The notes under the pieces were generated by a model. The model saw only the letters and a program-made list of their open reading frames with translations. It did not search any database and was not told where the DNA came from. The position numbers were made by a program, and so were the translations under genes. A stretch of 64,000 bases of DNA, from contig OY735219.1 in NCBI GenBank assembly GCA_963457665.1, positions 37,217,977 through 37,281,976 of the forward strand, in the 5' to 3' direction. The stretch's first letter is position 1. Every line of letters begins with the position of its first letter. This DNA comes from Thysanoteuthis rhombus (Eukaryota; Mollusca; Cephalopoda; Oegopsida; Thysanoteuthidae). Shown here piece by piece: positions 24,597-36,203 of this stretch.

Positions 24597-24723
24597 TATA
24601 TCCTAGACTGGGAAATATAGTGTGTGAAGTTGTATTAAGCTTCATTTTCAATTGTACTGTTAAACATGATTACACTGGTATCTCCCTCTTTTCAAAAGTT
24701 TGCTTTATGCAACTTCCACCAAA

Positions 24724-24965
24724 AAAGTGAAAATAGCATTCATTGTTAGAGGCAGCATAAACCTTTCTTCTTCTACCCCAGTCTCCTGTACTCACCATCA
24801 CTAACATACCATCATCACCATTTTGGGGTCTGGAAACACTCAAAAAATGTTGCCATATAAATTTATTATAATTGCTTCTTCACTTTGCACCATTTTGGCT
24901 TATAGAAGATCTTTTCATAGGAACACTCTGCTTTTAGATGGTGAGGTAAACCTGTACTTTAATCA
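24724..24965 (+). repeat. Repeat shared with 61085-61330
   Basis: gaaaatagcattcattgtta, catcaccattttggggtctg, actcaaaaaatgttgccata, cttatagaagatcttttcat; the second copy has the same blocks (gaaaatagtattcagcattt, tttcttgggtctggggaatg, gtggcttatgaaaaagtttt). Confidence 0.65.
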
Positions 24966-27900
24966 TTTTCATCAATTTCTAGACTATAGAAGGAAATGTA
25001 CTGTTACCTGTCCCAGAAGAGAATTATCTTAATTTAACAAATGAATAAGTGTTATTGATATATTTCACCTTCAATGTTAAAGAAATTATTTGATCTATGT
25101 TCATACACATACAAACACAAATTAAAAATTTCATTAAAATCTTGAATGATATCCTATATAGGTTCCACTTTCATTTGTAACTGGCATTATTATAAATGTA
25201 TTAAGTTATTACATATGAGACATTGTTTTTTGATGAAGGATGATATAGCCATCCCCAATTCTAAAAATTCCTTCAAGATATGACCCATTTGGAGCAATGA
25301 ACCTAATTAAATGATCCTTTAATGATAATATACCACCCCTATAAAGTTCTTTAGGCTTGGTGATCAAAAATTCAGTAAAAGCACAAATTATGGCTTCCTT
25401 ATAATTTAATTTTGTTATGGATATGATATTTAGAATTTGTTTGTTTGATAATTCATCATTAAGGAAAGGTTTGAACGTCCTTCAAAATTCATAATTCGTA
25501 TATGTATTTCCAGACCTGACTTATTGAACTAAGACTGAACGGTTTGCACTGTAGTAGTATTCACTCTAAATGCTTTAATAACATCAGTAGCTTGAGTTGC
25601 ATTATGTCCTAATTTGAAATTGTACTTGAAAGTTAGACACCTTTTCTGTTGACGGTTCAAAACCTTCCAATAATATAATGAAAAAATTATATCACTTTTC
25701 GCATTGAATTTGAAAAAAAATGCAATTACATTTGTAACATCCTAATATGAATGACTATAACTTCTGTAAATGTTATATTCTGAAGCTGAAGTTATAATCG
25801 AACGATATTTAACTTTGAAAGCTTTACTAAAAATGATGCGTTTACAATTTCACAACAATTGAATAAGTTCATATGGATGTCTTTCATGATATATGCCTTA
25901 AACTTAGAACTTGTTTTATGACTTAATTACCACTTGAAAAAATTTAATTTTTCTGTTTTCTCCTTTTCTAAATATCTTTTCTTATTTGTAGCCCTTCTTG
26001 ACTGATTTTCAGAACCTCCAAGATCTTCCCTCCTTCTAGTTCTGACTTGCACTCTGCTCTCAGGATATATGTGGTACTTTTTTTCAATGCTACTGCATAT
26101 CTTTTCTTGTCTTGATTTTGTTCAACAGGGTGCTTCTCTATGTAGTTCTGTTGGACTATTTCTCTCTTCTATGCTGCTCATTTTTTCATGACATTTCAGC
26201 CATGTACCTTCCAGCCTTCTTTGGGGATTCTTTGGCCTGGAATGTGGAAACTATTAGGGTATTCAAAAAGTATTTACATATCTTTGTCTTCAGAAAGTAA
26301 TCATGTATTTTTTTGTTCGGAATATTTTCAAAAAGTAGATAAAAACAAATGCCAGTGAAGTTTTATTAGATGCTATTTATCAATAATGTGATTATCTGCA
26401 GCCCAACAGGAAGGCAAATTTTCAATCCTCTTTGAAAAAATTCTGCAGGTTTTCATTTGCTTTTTAAAGTCTCTATCTTCTATAGGGTTGAACTTTACTA
26501 TACAGTATAAACAACATACTACCAGAGAGAAGAGATGATGAACTAAATCCAGGCATCAGTTTTCACCATTTAACCCTGATATTGCCTTAGCAATGCATGC
26601 TCCAGCCATACCCTACATGGCACATCACGTCTGGCTTTTTTTCTATCCCCATGTTTTGGGGATTATCCAAAACCTAGGAATATATAAAATGACATTAAAA
26701 AACGAACATGATGTAGCATATAGAGTAGGGCTAGAGCATGCATCACAGGAACTAGTTTCCACATCTACGAACTAAGAACATCCGAAGAAAGCCAGTGGGT
26801 ACAAAGGCAAGATGTTATGAATAAATGGTCAACATATTCAAAGAAAATAGACCAACTATACAACATACAATGACAACTGCATATCTGTTGATTCAAAGTG
26901 AAAGTGTAACTATTTTGCTTGATCTTCCATTTACTTTCTGCTTCCAAATTCACAACAGGAAATCCATTCACATTTTGTGGTAATTCTTGGGAGATGAGGA
27001 ATATTGAATCACTGTTAGAAATTTCTTAATTTGGATCATTTCACTCATCCTGTGAGAAGTTTGTGGGGGTGTATTCTCTGGCCATCTTCGAATTGTGTAA
27101 TTGATATTGATTCAACTATGCTAAATTTTTGACCCAAAGGCATTCATACTCATGACCAGTGTTCCCTTTATTATGCACAGTGAAATTTTAATGCTGTGCA
27201 AAAGTTGAAAAATTTTCTTGTAAAGAAAAAAGAGTTCTATGATAAAACAATGTGACTAAATAAGCTTTTTACCTAGGCTCAATGACCCATACTACAGTTG
27301 ATGTACACAAAATTTCCTCTTAGCCTATGAGAGATATACATGCATAAGTACTGTTCTAGTTGTTTTTTAGGTGTTTATAAAAAGAGTAAACATTCAATTC
27401 CTTCTGCTAAAAATACCCTAATGCCAGGACATTCCTCTCATGGCTGTCTTGTCAAATGGGCACATTGGGCAGTTGCCCAGGGGCCCTGGAATTCAATTTG
27501 AAAAGAAAAGTTTCATTTTATTGTGCGGGGGAGCATACATTGCCTTGCCTATGGGCGTCAAGATGGCCCTGATCCCTCCAACCCTGAAAAGAGAATATAC
27601 TTACAAATTGAAATTTCAACTGAACACACAAAATGAGTGTAATTATCTAAATCAACAAACGTCTAACAATGGAATTGCAATTATCTCCCTTGTTGTATTT
27701 TCCACTGTCCTAAAGCAGGAAATTATTTCTCTTCATAGCAAAACTCTCTTTGCCTGTATGATCAGCTATTGACATACAAGGGAGAGAGAGCTGTTTTTTT
27801 GAAAACTTGCTATTTTCATATGGAGTGATTTGTGGGAAGAAAACCGTTCCAGTTCACTCTACGTGAAGTGTTTGCATTTTTGAGTTCCAAATAATTTTCC

Positions 27901-29094
27901 ATCTTTTTTTAACGAATTGTATTTCGGTCAACGTCTTTTTCCTTTAAAAATCACTAGCTGAAAACATGCTCTGTAGGTTGCATTTTCAGCTGGATGTTTA
28001 TTTTATGCAGTTAAACAAAAAGATGAAGATTTGGTTTAGTCAACTTGACAAATAATCCAGCATTATACTTGGATTGTAAATCAAACTCTAAATCCCAGCA
28101 TCCCATTAATAACTATAGAAAATTTGGTAGCCATAGCTCCAGCTATCCTTAAATTATACAATGAAAAGCAGATGGACTGACATTTGGTGAATTATAGTAA
28201 GACTCTTTAATTTGTATTCCTTAACCCTTTTTTGAGATAGTGATGTTTAGGCAATGATAGCAATCTTTTACTCACCCTTTTTTTTTTTTTTTACATGACA
28301 ACTGATTATTTAATGTTGAAAGAAAAAGAAAATCCCAGAATACAAATCAGAATATCATGAACTTGGAAATTCTTTTCAATCTATGAAAAAAAAATCCACT
28401 CATATGATGATTAGCAATGTACATTTGTCATCTGTCACACTTGAGTCATTAGTGATGTCTAGTGACTCAACATAAAATTCTTTTCCTTCTAAGTTATGTT
28501 AAACCTTATCATTCAAGAAATATTGAACATAAACAAAAAATGCTGCATAACATGTTGTTTTTAATATTTTATACATACAATGCAATTACCGAATTACTTA
28601 TTCATTTTCTGATGACAATTGTAAACTAATGACTAATAATCCCTAATCCAATAGCTACTAAAAAATAATTAGTGAATTAGAAAAAAAAACTTTCAAGTTT
28701 ATTATTATTCAGTTCCTATTCTACCCATAATCTAATAGATTGTTTGGTAATTGTTTGGAATAGATTAATAAAAATATTTTGATATTTTGCAAGGGAGACA
28801 AGCAGGATAGGCTCAGTACGTGATGAAAGTGAGATAAACGTTATTATTTAATTATTTGATTTTAATTGGAAGAAATTGTTGTCTGATTTAATCAAATCTG
28901 TCTTTTCACTACAATACATTTTATTGTAGCTGTATCTTTCTATTTATCATTAAAAAAACCAACTTTCTATTTCTGGAATATTGTTTGAAATGCCTAAAAT
29001 AGCACCAAGGGTAATTATTCCACTAAAATGTGTATTCATTTTAGTATTACAATTATGAAAGAATATTCATTATTGCAAACCCAACCCTAACACT

Positions 29095-29255
29095 AACTCA
29101 TATCCTTTGTAGTTGAATTTAATGATTAATACAGATACAAATGTTCAGAGTTTTCTGCTTTCATTTGTTCTGTAGCAGTTGAACAGCAGCAGCAGTTCAT
29201 CTCCCTTGAAAAATTTTTTGAACCTATTCCAAACAATTACCATGCTGAGTCCTTC
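29095..29255 (+). repeat. Second copy of the 21.1-kb repeat
   Basis: Same orientation and block order as 21068-21265, including the identical 20-mer caaatgttcagagttttctg. Confidence 0.7.
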
Positions 29256-29394
29256 CTCCTCAGAGCAATGAGAGTTATTTGGTGGTGCAAATCTCCTCTC
29301 AAGCAAGAGGTTGTACTGGATCATATGGTACCAGCCGCATAAAGTAATCCCTAACCTAATCAATTGAAAGTAATGGAACCAGTCTACCTGCAGG

Positions 29395-29648
29395 ATTCCA
29401 CTCCTGGTCTGTAGTCTGAGTTATCCGTCTCCTAAACTGGTTGCTAACCAAGGCTAGAAGATCAATTTACCCTACTATCTACTCATAATTGGGGGTCACC
29501 AAGGCTAGAAAGCCATTCACCTATAGTTGGAGGAGTGGATTCATGTATTAGTACGAAGTAAATACCAACTGTCTCAGGCAAAATTTGAACTTGGTTAGCT
29601 GATTCCATTTTTCATGCTGTTAACAATGAGGCCACCTGCACCTCATCA
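29395..29648 (-). repeat. tRNA-derived SINE, minus orientation
   Basis: On the minus strand it starts gaggtgcaggtggcctcatt and continues gttaacagcatgaaaaatgg, with a B-box-like caagttcaaattttgcc, then 'catgaatccactcctcc', as in the other family copies. Confidence 0.6.
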
Positions 29649-30814
29649 TTTTTATTATAAAAAATGTTTTTAAAGTGAAGAATCTAAAAGGCAATCTTTT
29701 CAATACTAATTAATTTTTCCTGATTATTCATTATTGATATAATATCTGAATTGGTACTTATTTCACTCACATACATCACTTCTTACCAATTGATTCTTGA
29801 ATTCAAGTCCTAAATCAAGGGGAGTAATTTCTTATCGGAGTTACTTCCCTTACGCTTTCAATTTTTTTTTTCCCAATGAAGTTCATAAAAGAATTGCTTC
29901 TTTTTTTTTTTAAATTGTATTTATTGAATATTTCCACTGTTTAGGATATTTGCCCTTGAGATTTCCTGGTACCACTCCGTATGATTATTTGGTATAATGG
30001 ATAGAAGCATTTAATCACCTCTCTAAAAGTTCTATTCGACTTTTCAGTCTTAAATCTAGGCAAGTATTACATGCATGTAAATTAATTTTGTTGACTATGA
30101 TTGTGCACTTGTATATCTGGTGATCAATTTTCTCAAGATATTCTGAACATTTCACCTTGCAAAGTTAGAAAACAGATCCTTTTATGCAAATGAAGAATCC
30201 AGTGTGTGTATGTGTGCTTGAATACTTTTCTCACAAAAACTCCATTTTGAAGAAGCAAATTAAAAAAATACTCGAGTCTTTTTTCTTTACTAAAAAAATC
30301 ATTAAAATCCATTCTGTTTTACAGAGTATTACTAACCTCTTTTATTGTCAGCAGGTAAATTGATGACAGCAAAACGTGACACGTAGTTTCTGTTTTGAAC
30401 ACAAAGTCTGTGATGTTTTATTCCATTATAAAATGGGTATATATTTTTTCTTCATTCAGTTATTCTACCAATTTCATTCCTAGAATCAATATACATGATA
30501 CATTTGTCGATTGGTACTTTATTAGAAAATGACTTATCAGGCAATTAAAATACAGTCTACTTTAATCCAGCTACTTTGGGACCTGGCCATTGCTGCATGG
30601 AATGCCAGAAAACAAAAACATTTTCATACTATTGTGTAATAAATTTTAGCAGTTTAATGATTTTTCTAATGGTGCAAGAAATAGAATTGTAGATTGGTAA
30701 TATAAATGAATCATATGCTGTGAAAATGAAAATTATGTGTTTGCTTATGCTTTTTAATTGGTTTATAAGATTTAGAAAAAAAATATATTCATGTCTAATT
30801 TGATGTTCAAATGA

Positions 30815-31025
30815 ACATCAAAAGTTGTTGAATTTAGAGTTCTTCAATTTGATTTCAAAATTGAATTAAGTTTTTACACATTCAGTTTACAAGTTGGTTT
30901 ATAAACCGCTAAATTATTATTCAAATCTCAGTTTGAAACTGAATTGATGAACTTGTGACCGATCCACAAGCCAATGGCAGCAGATTCAAAATATGCCGTA
31001 CCATGGAAGTTACCAGGCCCCAGAG
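30815..31025 (+). repeat. Repeat shared with 49920-50165 (inverted)
   Basis: agttgttgaatttagagttc, ggtttataaaccgctaaatt, cagtttgaaactgaattgat, gtaccatggaagttaccagg appear in inverse order at 49920-50165 (aatttagtggtttataaatg, agtttcaaaacgtgatttga). Confidence 0.6.
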
Positions 31026-32375
31026 CTCTGGATGTATAAAAAAAATATATTCTTCAACACAACACAGTGTGGTGAATTTTTTTGCTTGCTATCTTTTTCA
31101 TTTTGTATGTATGCCAATCTTTCAACAGACTAACACTTATTCATTGTTGTTCACCCAACTACAAATATCCATCATTTTCTATTCTAGCATCACATCAGTG
31201 ACCACTTTGTTCAAAGAACTGTGGTTCCTAAACATTATTGCATAAAGTAGAAAATACCAACCAGCTACTCTTCACATTTTTTCTATTTATTCTGAGGATA
31301 TTTATGTTTTTGTGTGGGTGCGGGGGTTCTTTTCGTATTTTTTCAATAAGTGAGATGAAAATCTTATCAAATATTATGTGCGTTGTTACAGAACTCAAGT
31401 TTGAATCCCATCCGATTTTTGCTCATTTTTTTTTCTTCTCATAGCGGGTGTCTGTCTGTGCGTATGGAGACACCCAAGGCATCATTTCTGATCGATCATC
31501 ACCAAATTCTGACAGCACACATATCTTTAATATATCTCAAAATAAATTTTGTCACTTTGCATTCGGGTATGCAACAGTTCAATTGTACCGCGACTTGATG
31601 ATAAGTTAAACTTCGATTAATTAGCTTATCAGAATTGTCTAGTCCCTTGAATCCACGCATATAATAATTAGCTATGTATTTTTGGACTCAGTTACAATAA
31701 GGGGCCGTTGTAAAATAGAATTTTATGTTCTGATGACATGGTAAAAATGCCAAATCTTAAGAATGATAAAAGTATAAAAAGTAATAGATAAATTTCTTTG
31801 GTCAACGGAATGCTATACCTTAAGCACATCTGTGATATCCGTGTATTTAAAATGCAATGTGAAAACCCATATATTTCATATCTGCTGTCATTTTTTTTTT
31901 TTTTCAGCATGATTAAACTAGTATTAATAAGCATAAACTTTTTTCTTGTTAGTAAAGTGAGAGATGATGCTTCCATAACATGACCTGCCCTCCAAACCTG
32001 AAGGTTCATATTTATCCTTTAATCCTCCTTCTGTAACAGACAATATAAAGGACAAGTGAAGGCACAACCCCAATTGTCTAATTTGTATGGGATCTCTATG
32101 CACTAATTATTCTGAAACTGCTTGTTTTTTCTAATTTTTCATAAAGAAATCCAGTACAATGTAAACTTCTTTTCCTCTATGATGGGATAATGATGATAAT
32201 AAAGTTTCATTTGGGATTATACGTGTTTGTATGCATGTGTTTGTGGTTGTGTATTTTTAAATGAATCAGTTTTTTGAAAAGTATGCAAATCTTGACAAAA
32301 ATATAATCATGCTAATCAGTTTTACATAGAAATTACTAAAAATTGAATTTCGTAGATGAAGTATTTTGTCAATCA

Positions 32376-33640
32376 CAGTAAACCCTCGCTATAACAAACA
32401 AATGGGGGGAGGGTGTTGTTAAAGCTGAAGGTTCATCATACCCGATGGTAAGAAGTAAATTTGGTAAGTGGGGTGGAGGCTATGGCAAAAGTGCACGCAA
32501 AAGACGCAGTAAGCACTGAACGAAGAATGTGTTGATGTGAACAAGCATCCAAGACGACTTACTCATAAACTTGCACACGCAGGCCACGATTCCTTCAAAC
32601 CAACGTACCCCTTCAGTCTTTGCACGTATGCAATCAATGATTGTTTGTTACTTATTGGATTTTGTTCTGTAAATATAAAGAAAATTCAGTTCTTTGGGGG
32701 AAGATAGGTCTAGAGATATATGAAAAAAATCCTTTACCAAATCACAACGGTGGTACAGAAAAAAGTATTTGTGATGAAAAAAAATCCATCATATTCATTG
32801 TCATTTTCATTTTGATTCTAATTAAAACAAATATTTCACATACTAAACGCACTATAAATTTATTAAAACACTGCAAGGCAAACAATAATAATAATACAAA
32901 ACAATTTATCAATTGACAATACTTCCATACAAAAGTTCACTCATAATTCCATCATTTTCATATAAAGATTACCTATATTTATTGAAACGTGACACAGTAA
33001 CCCCATTTTCATTTTTTTTCATGAATTTCAATTTCTTTCAAATAGTTTTCTTAAAATTTCTAAAACCAGAAGTTACTTTCTTTTCACTGTAAAAATATCA
33101 CAGAAGACATTATACAACATGCCAATGAGTTTTTGGTAGTTTCAATATTCCACAACCTGTGTGAGTTTCAACTGAAGTGAAATTGAATAAAAAATATATT
33201 CTGCCAGTATCATTATACATTCAGATGAATTTCTCTGGTGACAGAGATATAGCGTCAATGCCTTCAAAAATATATAGGCATTGATAACAAAACATACAAT
33301 CACGTCCTAAAGTGTGTTTTTTTTTGTTGTTTTTTTGAATGCATTGAATTAAAATAGAAGGATTCAAATTGAAAATTATCAAATTTTGTAGTAAAGTATT
33401 GTTAATTAGTAAATTTTGTATTAAAATGAATCATTATCATTACATCGTTTGCTTCGTAATTTTTTAAATAAATTTATTGTGCATGTAGTCTTCCCACAAA
33501 GTACAGAAAGTTTATCGTCCACATATTTGCCACAATTATCGAACTTTGTTTGGTAAATCTAAAGTCAGTTAGGATGGATCCACGAGTTGGTTGAAGCTGA
33601 AATTCATTATATTGAGGTTTGTTATAGAGAGGGTTTACTG
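32376..33640. mobile_element. Non-autonomous pogo/Tigger-type element, 1.27 kb
   Basis: The two ends are 24-bp inverted repeats with 23 matches, beginning cagtaaaccctcgctataac. This matches the CAGT...CCTCGNTATAAC ends usual in pogo/Tigger elements. The right flank is TA; the left flank is CA, a likely mutated TA. No transposase frame inside. A third, solitary end of the same family lies near 51640-51663. Confidence 0.75.
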
Positions 33641-33712
33641 TATTATCATTTTTTGACTGGTATTTTTTCATCTTATTTTCATTGCTTTTTATCGCAACTC
33701 TCAGACCGAGAA

Positions 33713-33800
33713 TAAGCCACCAGCAAGATTTGAACTCGCATCCCTTTTCCTCGAGAAACCTGCCTGTCCAGGACAGCTGCCTTACTGATTAGGCCACAAA
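33713..33800 (-). repeat. tRNA-like SINE head, minus orientation
   Basis: Minus strand reads gtggcctaatcagtaaggca and, about 40 nt on, gcgagttcaaatcttgc: A-box and B-box order of a tRNA. No clean cloverleaf closes and no anticodon can be assigned, so a SINE head rather than a tRNA gene. Confidence 0.55.
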
Positions 33801-34709
33801 GACCAACTGGTTACAGAAACTCAAATGTAACCATATATTTTTCCTTCTTTATTTTTCCTAAATGCCTGATATGCCACCATCTTTGTTTACATAAATTAAT
33901 AGTATTAGTAGTAAAATTATTTTTGTTTATTAGTTGATTAGTAGAAGGGTTGAATATTCAAGGAGTTGAGAAACTGAAGCTTTCAGACTTGTGAAAAAAG
34001 TTTCCCTTTACTTTTGGCCCCTTGATGTGGAGAAAAGTTTTCCTTACACTTTGATCCCTTGAAGGGGAAACATTCCCTTTCACATTTCACCCCTTGAAGA
34101 TTTATTTACACACATATATATATATATATATATGAAAGGCAGCCAGAAACTGCTTTCAAGTCAAAACAGAGTCAACATCCTTTGTTGGAAATTGGATTTT
34201 CTAAAGCATTTTGACCCCATAACGTGAATGGACAAAAACCTTCCAAGGATGATGTCGATATGGTTCCATGGGTCTTACTATTGTAGTTCTGGGGAAAATC
34301 TGAGACTGAAAAAAAAAAAAGAGACATTTTTAGATAGACTTATTTTCAGGTTAGCGCAAACGCAGACCCCACATAAATTGACGATTTTTTTTTTCTCTAA
34401 ATTCCATCCAAAAATGTGTGCTGTAAGTAAATTGAGACCTGCTGATTTTGAATATGCCTCTGTCTTGGCTCCATGATGCATAGTTCTCAACTTATAAGAG
34501 TATGAACATACACACTTAACTTCTTTATCTTATAATCGCTTAGGTACGTGGGGAAATCAAAAATTGATAATTCCTATAAATGAATTATAGGTAAATATGT
34601 GGAATCAGTAAGTCTGTATCCTGAATGAAAGTATTCCACAACAGTTCGCTTTTCAAGTGAAAGTTGGAATCCTGATGCTTAAAATATATTAAACTAATAA
34701 TGCTTAATT

Positions 34710-34761
<52 letters not shown>

Positions 34762-34767
34762 CATAAT

Positions 34768-35398
34768 CAGTGGTGTAGTGCTCAAAAAGAAAAGTGAGGA
34801 ACCGAATGGCTGCCTGCTCCCAGGAATGGAGTGCAATAACCTCCCAACCCCTGAGAAAAAATTTTGAAATTTAACTAAACTCAGAGAAGTTTATTCAAAT
34901 AGAGAATTTCAGTAGTACTAGGACCTTGCCCATTCCAAACATGTATGTTCTGATGGGCCCAGACTTAATGGTGTGTGGAGCAGCTTGCCATATTCGTCAA
35001 GTAAAATGATTTTCCGTTCCTCATGAAAAAAAAAAATATGGGTTCAAAGTATTTCGGTAACTTCTCTGTGGTATCACCAATTTAGATATTTCATATCTAA
35101 ATTTAGATAGTTTTGGAATGCAGAAGTCAAGGGAGACAATTCATAGAATCTATGAAGACAGACCCATAATCTTTAATTATTTTTTTATTTACTTTTATTA
35201 GATTTCTCGAGAATCACTGAACCAAACACTTTCAAACTCAACACTGCATGGCCTTGGGTGCTGACTAATGTATTTTGTGAATGTCAACTTCATGCAATGG
35301 CCGGTTGTCAAGTAATCGCAGTGCACGCAACCACATGCATTAGTTAGATATAGATAGTAAGGGAATCACTATTTTGTTTGCACAGCACTACACCACTG
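34768..35398. mobile_element. Non-autonomous hAT-type DNA transposon, 631 bp
   Basis: The ends are perfect 15-bp inverted repeats, cagtggtgtagtgct and agcactacaccactg. They are flanked by 8-bp direct repeats gtcataat and gtcatagt (7 of 8 match). The CAGTGG start and 8-bp duplication are diagnostic of the hAT superfamily. No transposase frame inside. It ends 127 bp before the TRAPPC12 start exon. Confidence 0.85.
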
Positions 35399-35524
35399 GT
35401 CATAGTTAGTTTATTTAATGCACTTTTGGGGGATTTTATGGGATGCCTTTGATATCGTTTGTGTTCTTTCCTCTTGACTTGATCAGACATTCTGACTTGT
35501 TTGCCATTATTCATTTCTTTGCAG

Positions 35525-35537
35525 GCTTCAACCTACC
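35525..35537 (+). other. TRAPPC12: 5' UTR part of the TRAPPC12 start exon, with splice acceptor
   Basis: The sequence reads ttctttgcag, then 13 nt, then ccATGG. The polypyrimidine-AG shows the exon is spliced to something upstream. The 13 nt hold no in-frame stop, so extra upstream coding sequence cannot be fully excluded, but the Kozak-like context favours this ATG. Confidence 0.6.
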
Positions 35538-36203
35538 ATGGAGCAGTCGGTGTGTTTGGATGATGATGATGACATCATTTCCGACATTGTCAACACCGCT
35601 CACCTAAATATTGACCAGGATTCAGTGAGTGCAGCCATGATCCATTCCCCAACGACTGACACGCTGGATTCTGTGATGCTGGAGCCATCGGACGGTAGCG
35701 AGACCCAGGATGGCGATCTCGACAAGAGCGACCCGCCAAGCCCGATCCAAGACGAAACCGTGTTCATGGAGCCGGAAGAAAAGGAAGGAGGGATCGACGG
35801 AGGGGCGGAGGAGGAGAACAAAGCGAAAGACGCTACAACGACGGAGGTGGAATCAGAAACTACCAAGGAAGAAGAAAAAGATACGATAACGGCCGCCACG
35901 ACAGAAATCACGGAGACAGTTCAGCCACCAACACACATAGACGTAGAGTCCGAAATCACATCTATAGAAGCAACCCCGCTTTCAGCATCACCACAATCAC
36001 CACCAACAGAAGCAGTGCTTGAAGAAGAACTTGGTGGAACCGTATCAGAAGTAGCAGAAGCAGTTATGGAACCAACAGAAGAAAGTCTAGCTGAAGATAA
36101 CATGCCTACCAGCAACACAACCATTACTATAACAACACCTACTTCTACCGAGCCAACGTCTCTTGTCACTGACAATAATGAAGAGAGATCACCTGAAGCA
36201 ATG
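35538..36203 (+). CDS. TRAPPC12: TRAPPC12 coding exon 1 (start codon)
   Basis: 222 codons, donor GTAATA, phase 0. Starts [18 protein letters not shown] and is rich in Glu, Thr, Ser and Pro throughout. Its first half is markedly more GC-rich and CpG-rich than the flanks. No domain recognised; low-complexity acidic tail. Confidence 0.88.

Larger units (their letters stand above)
22991..35524. other. Non-coding interval between the divergent genes (probably TRAPPC12 5' intron)
   Basis: No conserved coding exon seen. It contains the separately listed inverted repeat at 23330-23684, a repeat at 24724-24965, (TA)n at 24533-24594, a tRNA-type SINE at 29395-29648, the pogo-type element 32376-33640, a second SINE-like head at 33713-33800 and the hAT-type element 34768-35398. 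In 25000-27400 and 28000-29000 I see nothing beyond AT-rich sequence. 27430-27560 resembles the end of a degenerate DNA transposon, without a clear partner end. Confidence 0.55.

Noticed and set aside
33713-33800. Functional tRNA gene
   Set aside because: A and B boxes are present but no complete cloverleaf or credible anticodon arm; better explained as a SINE head.
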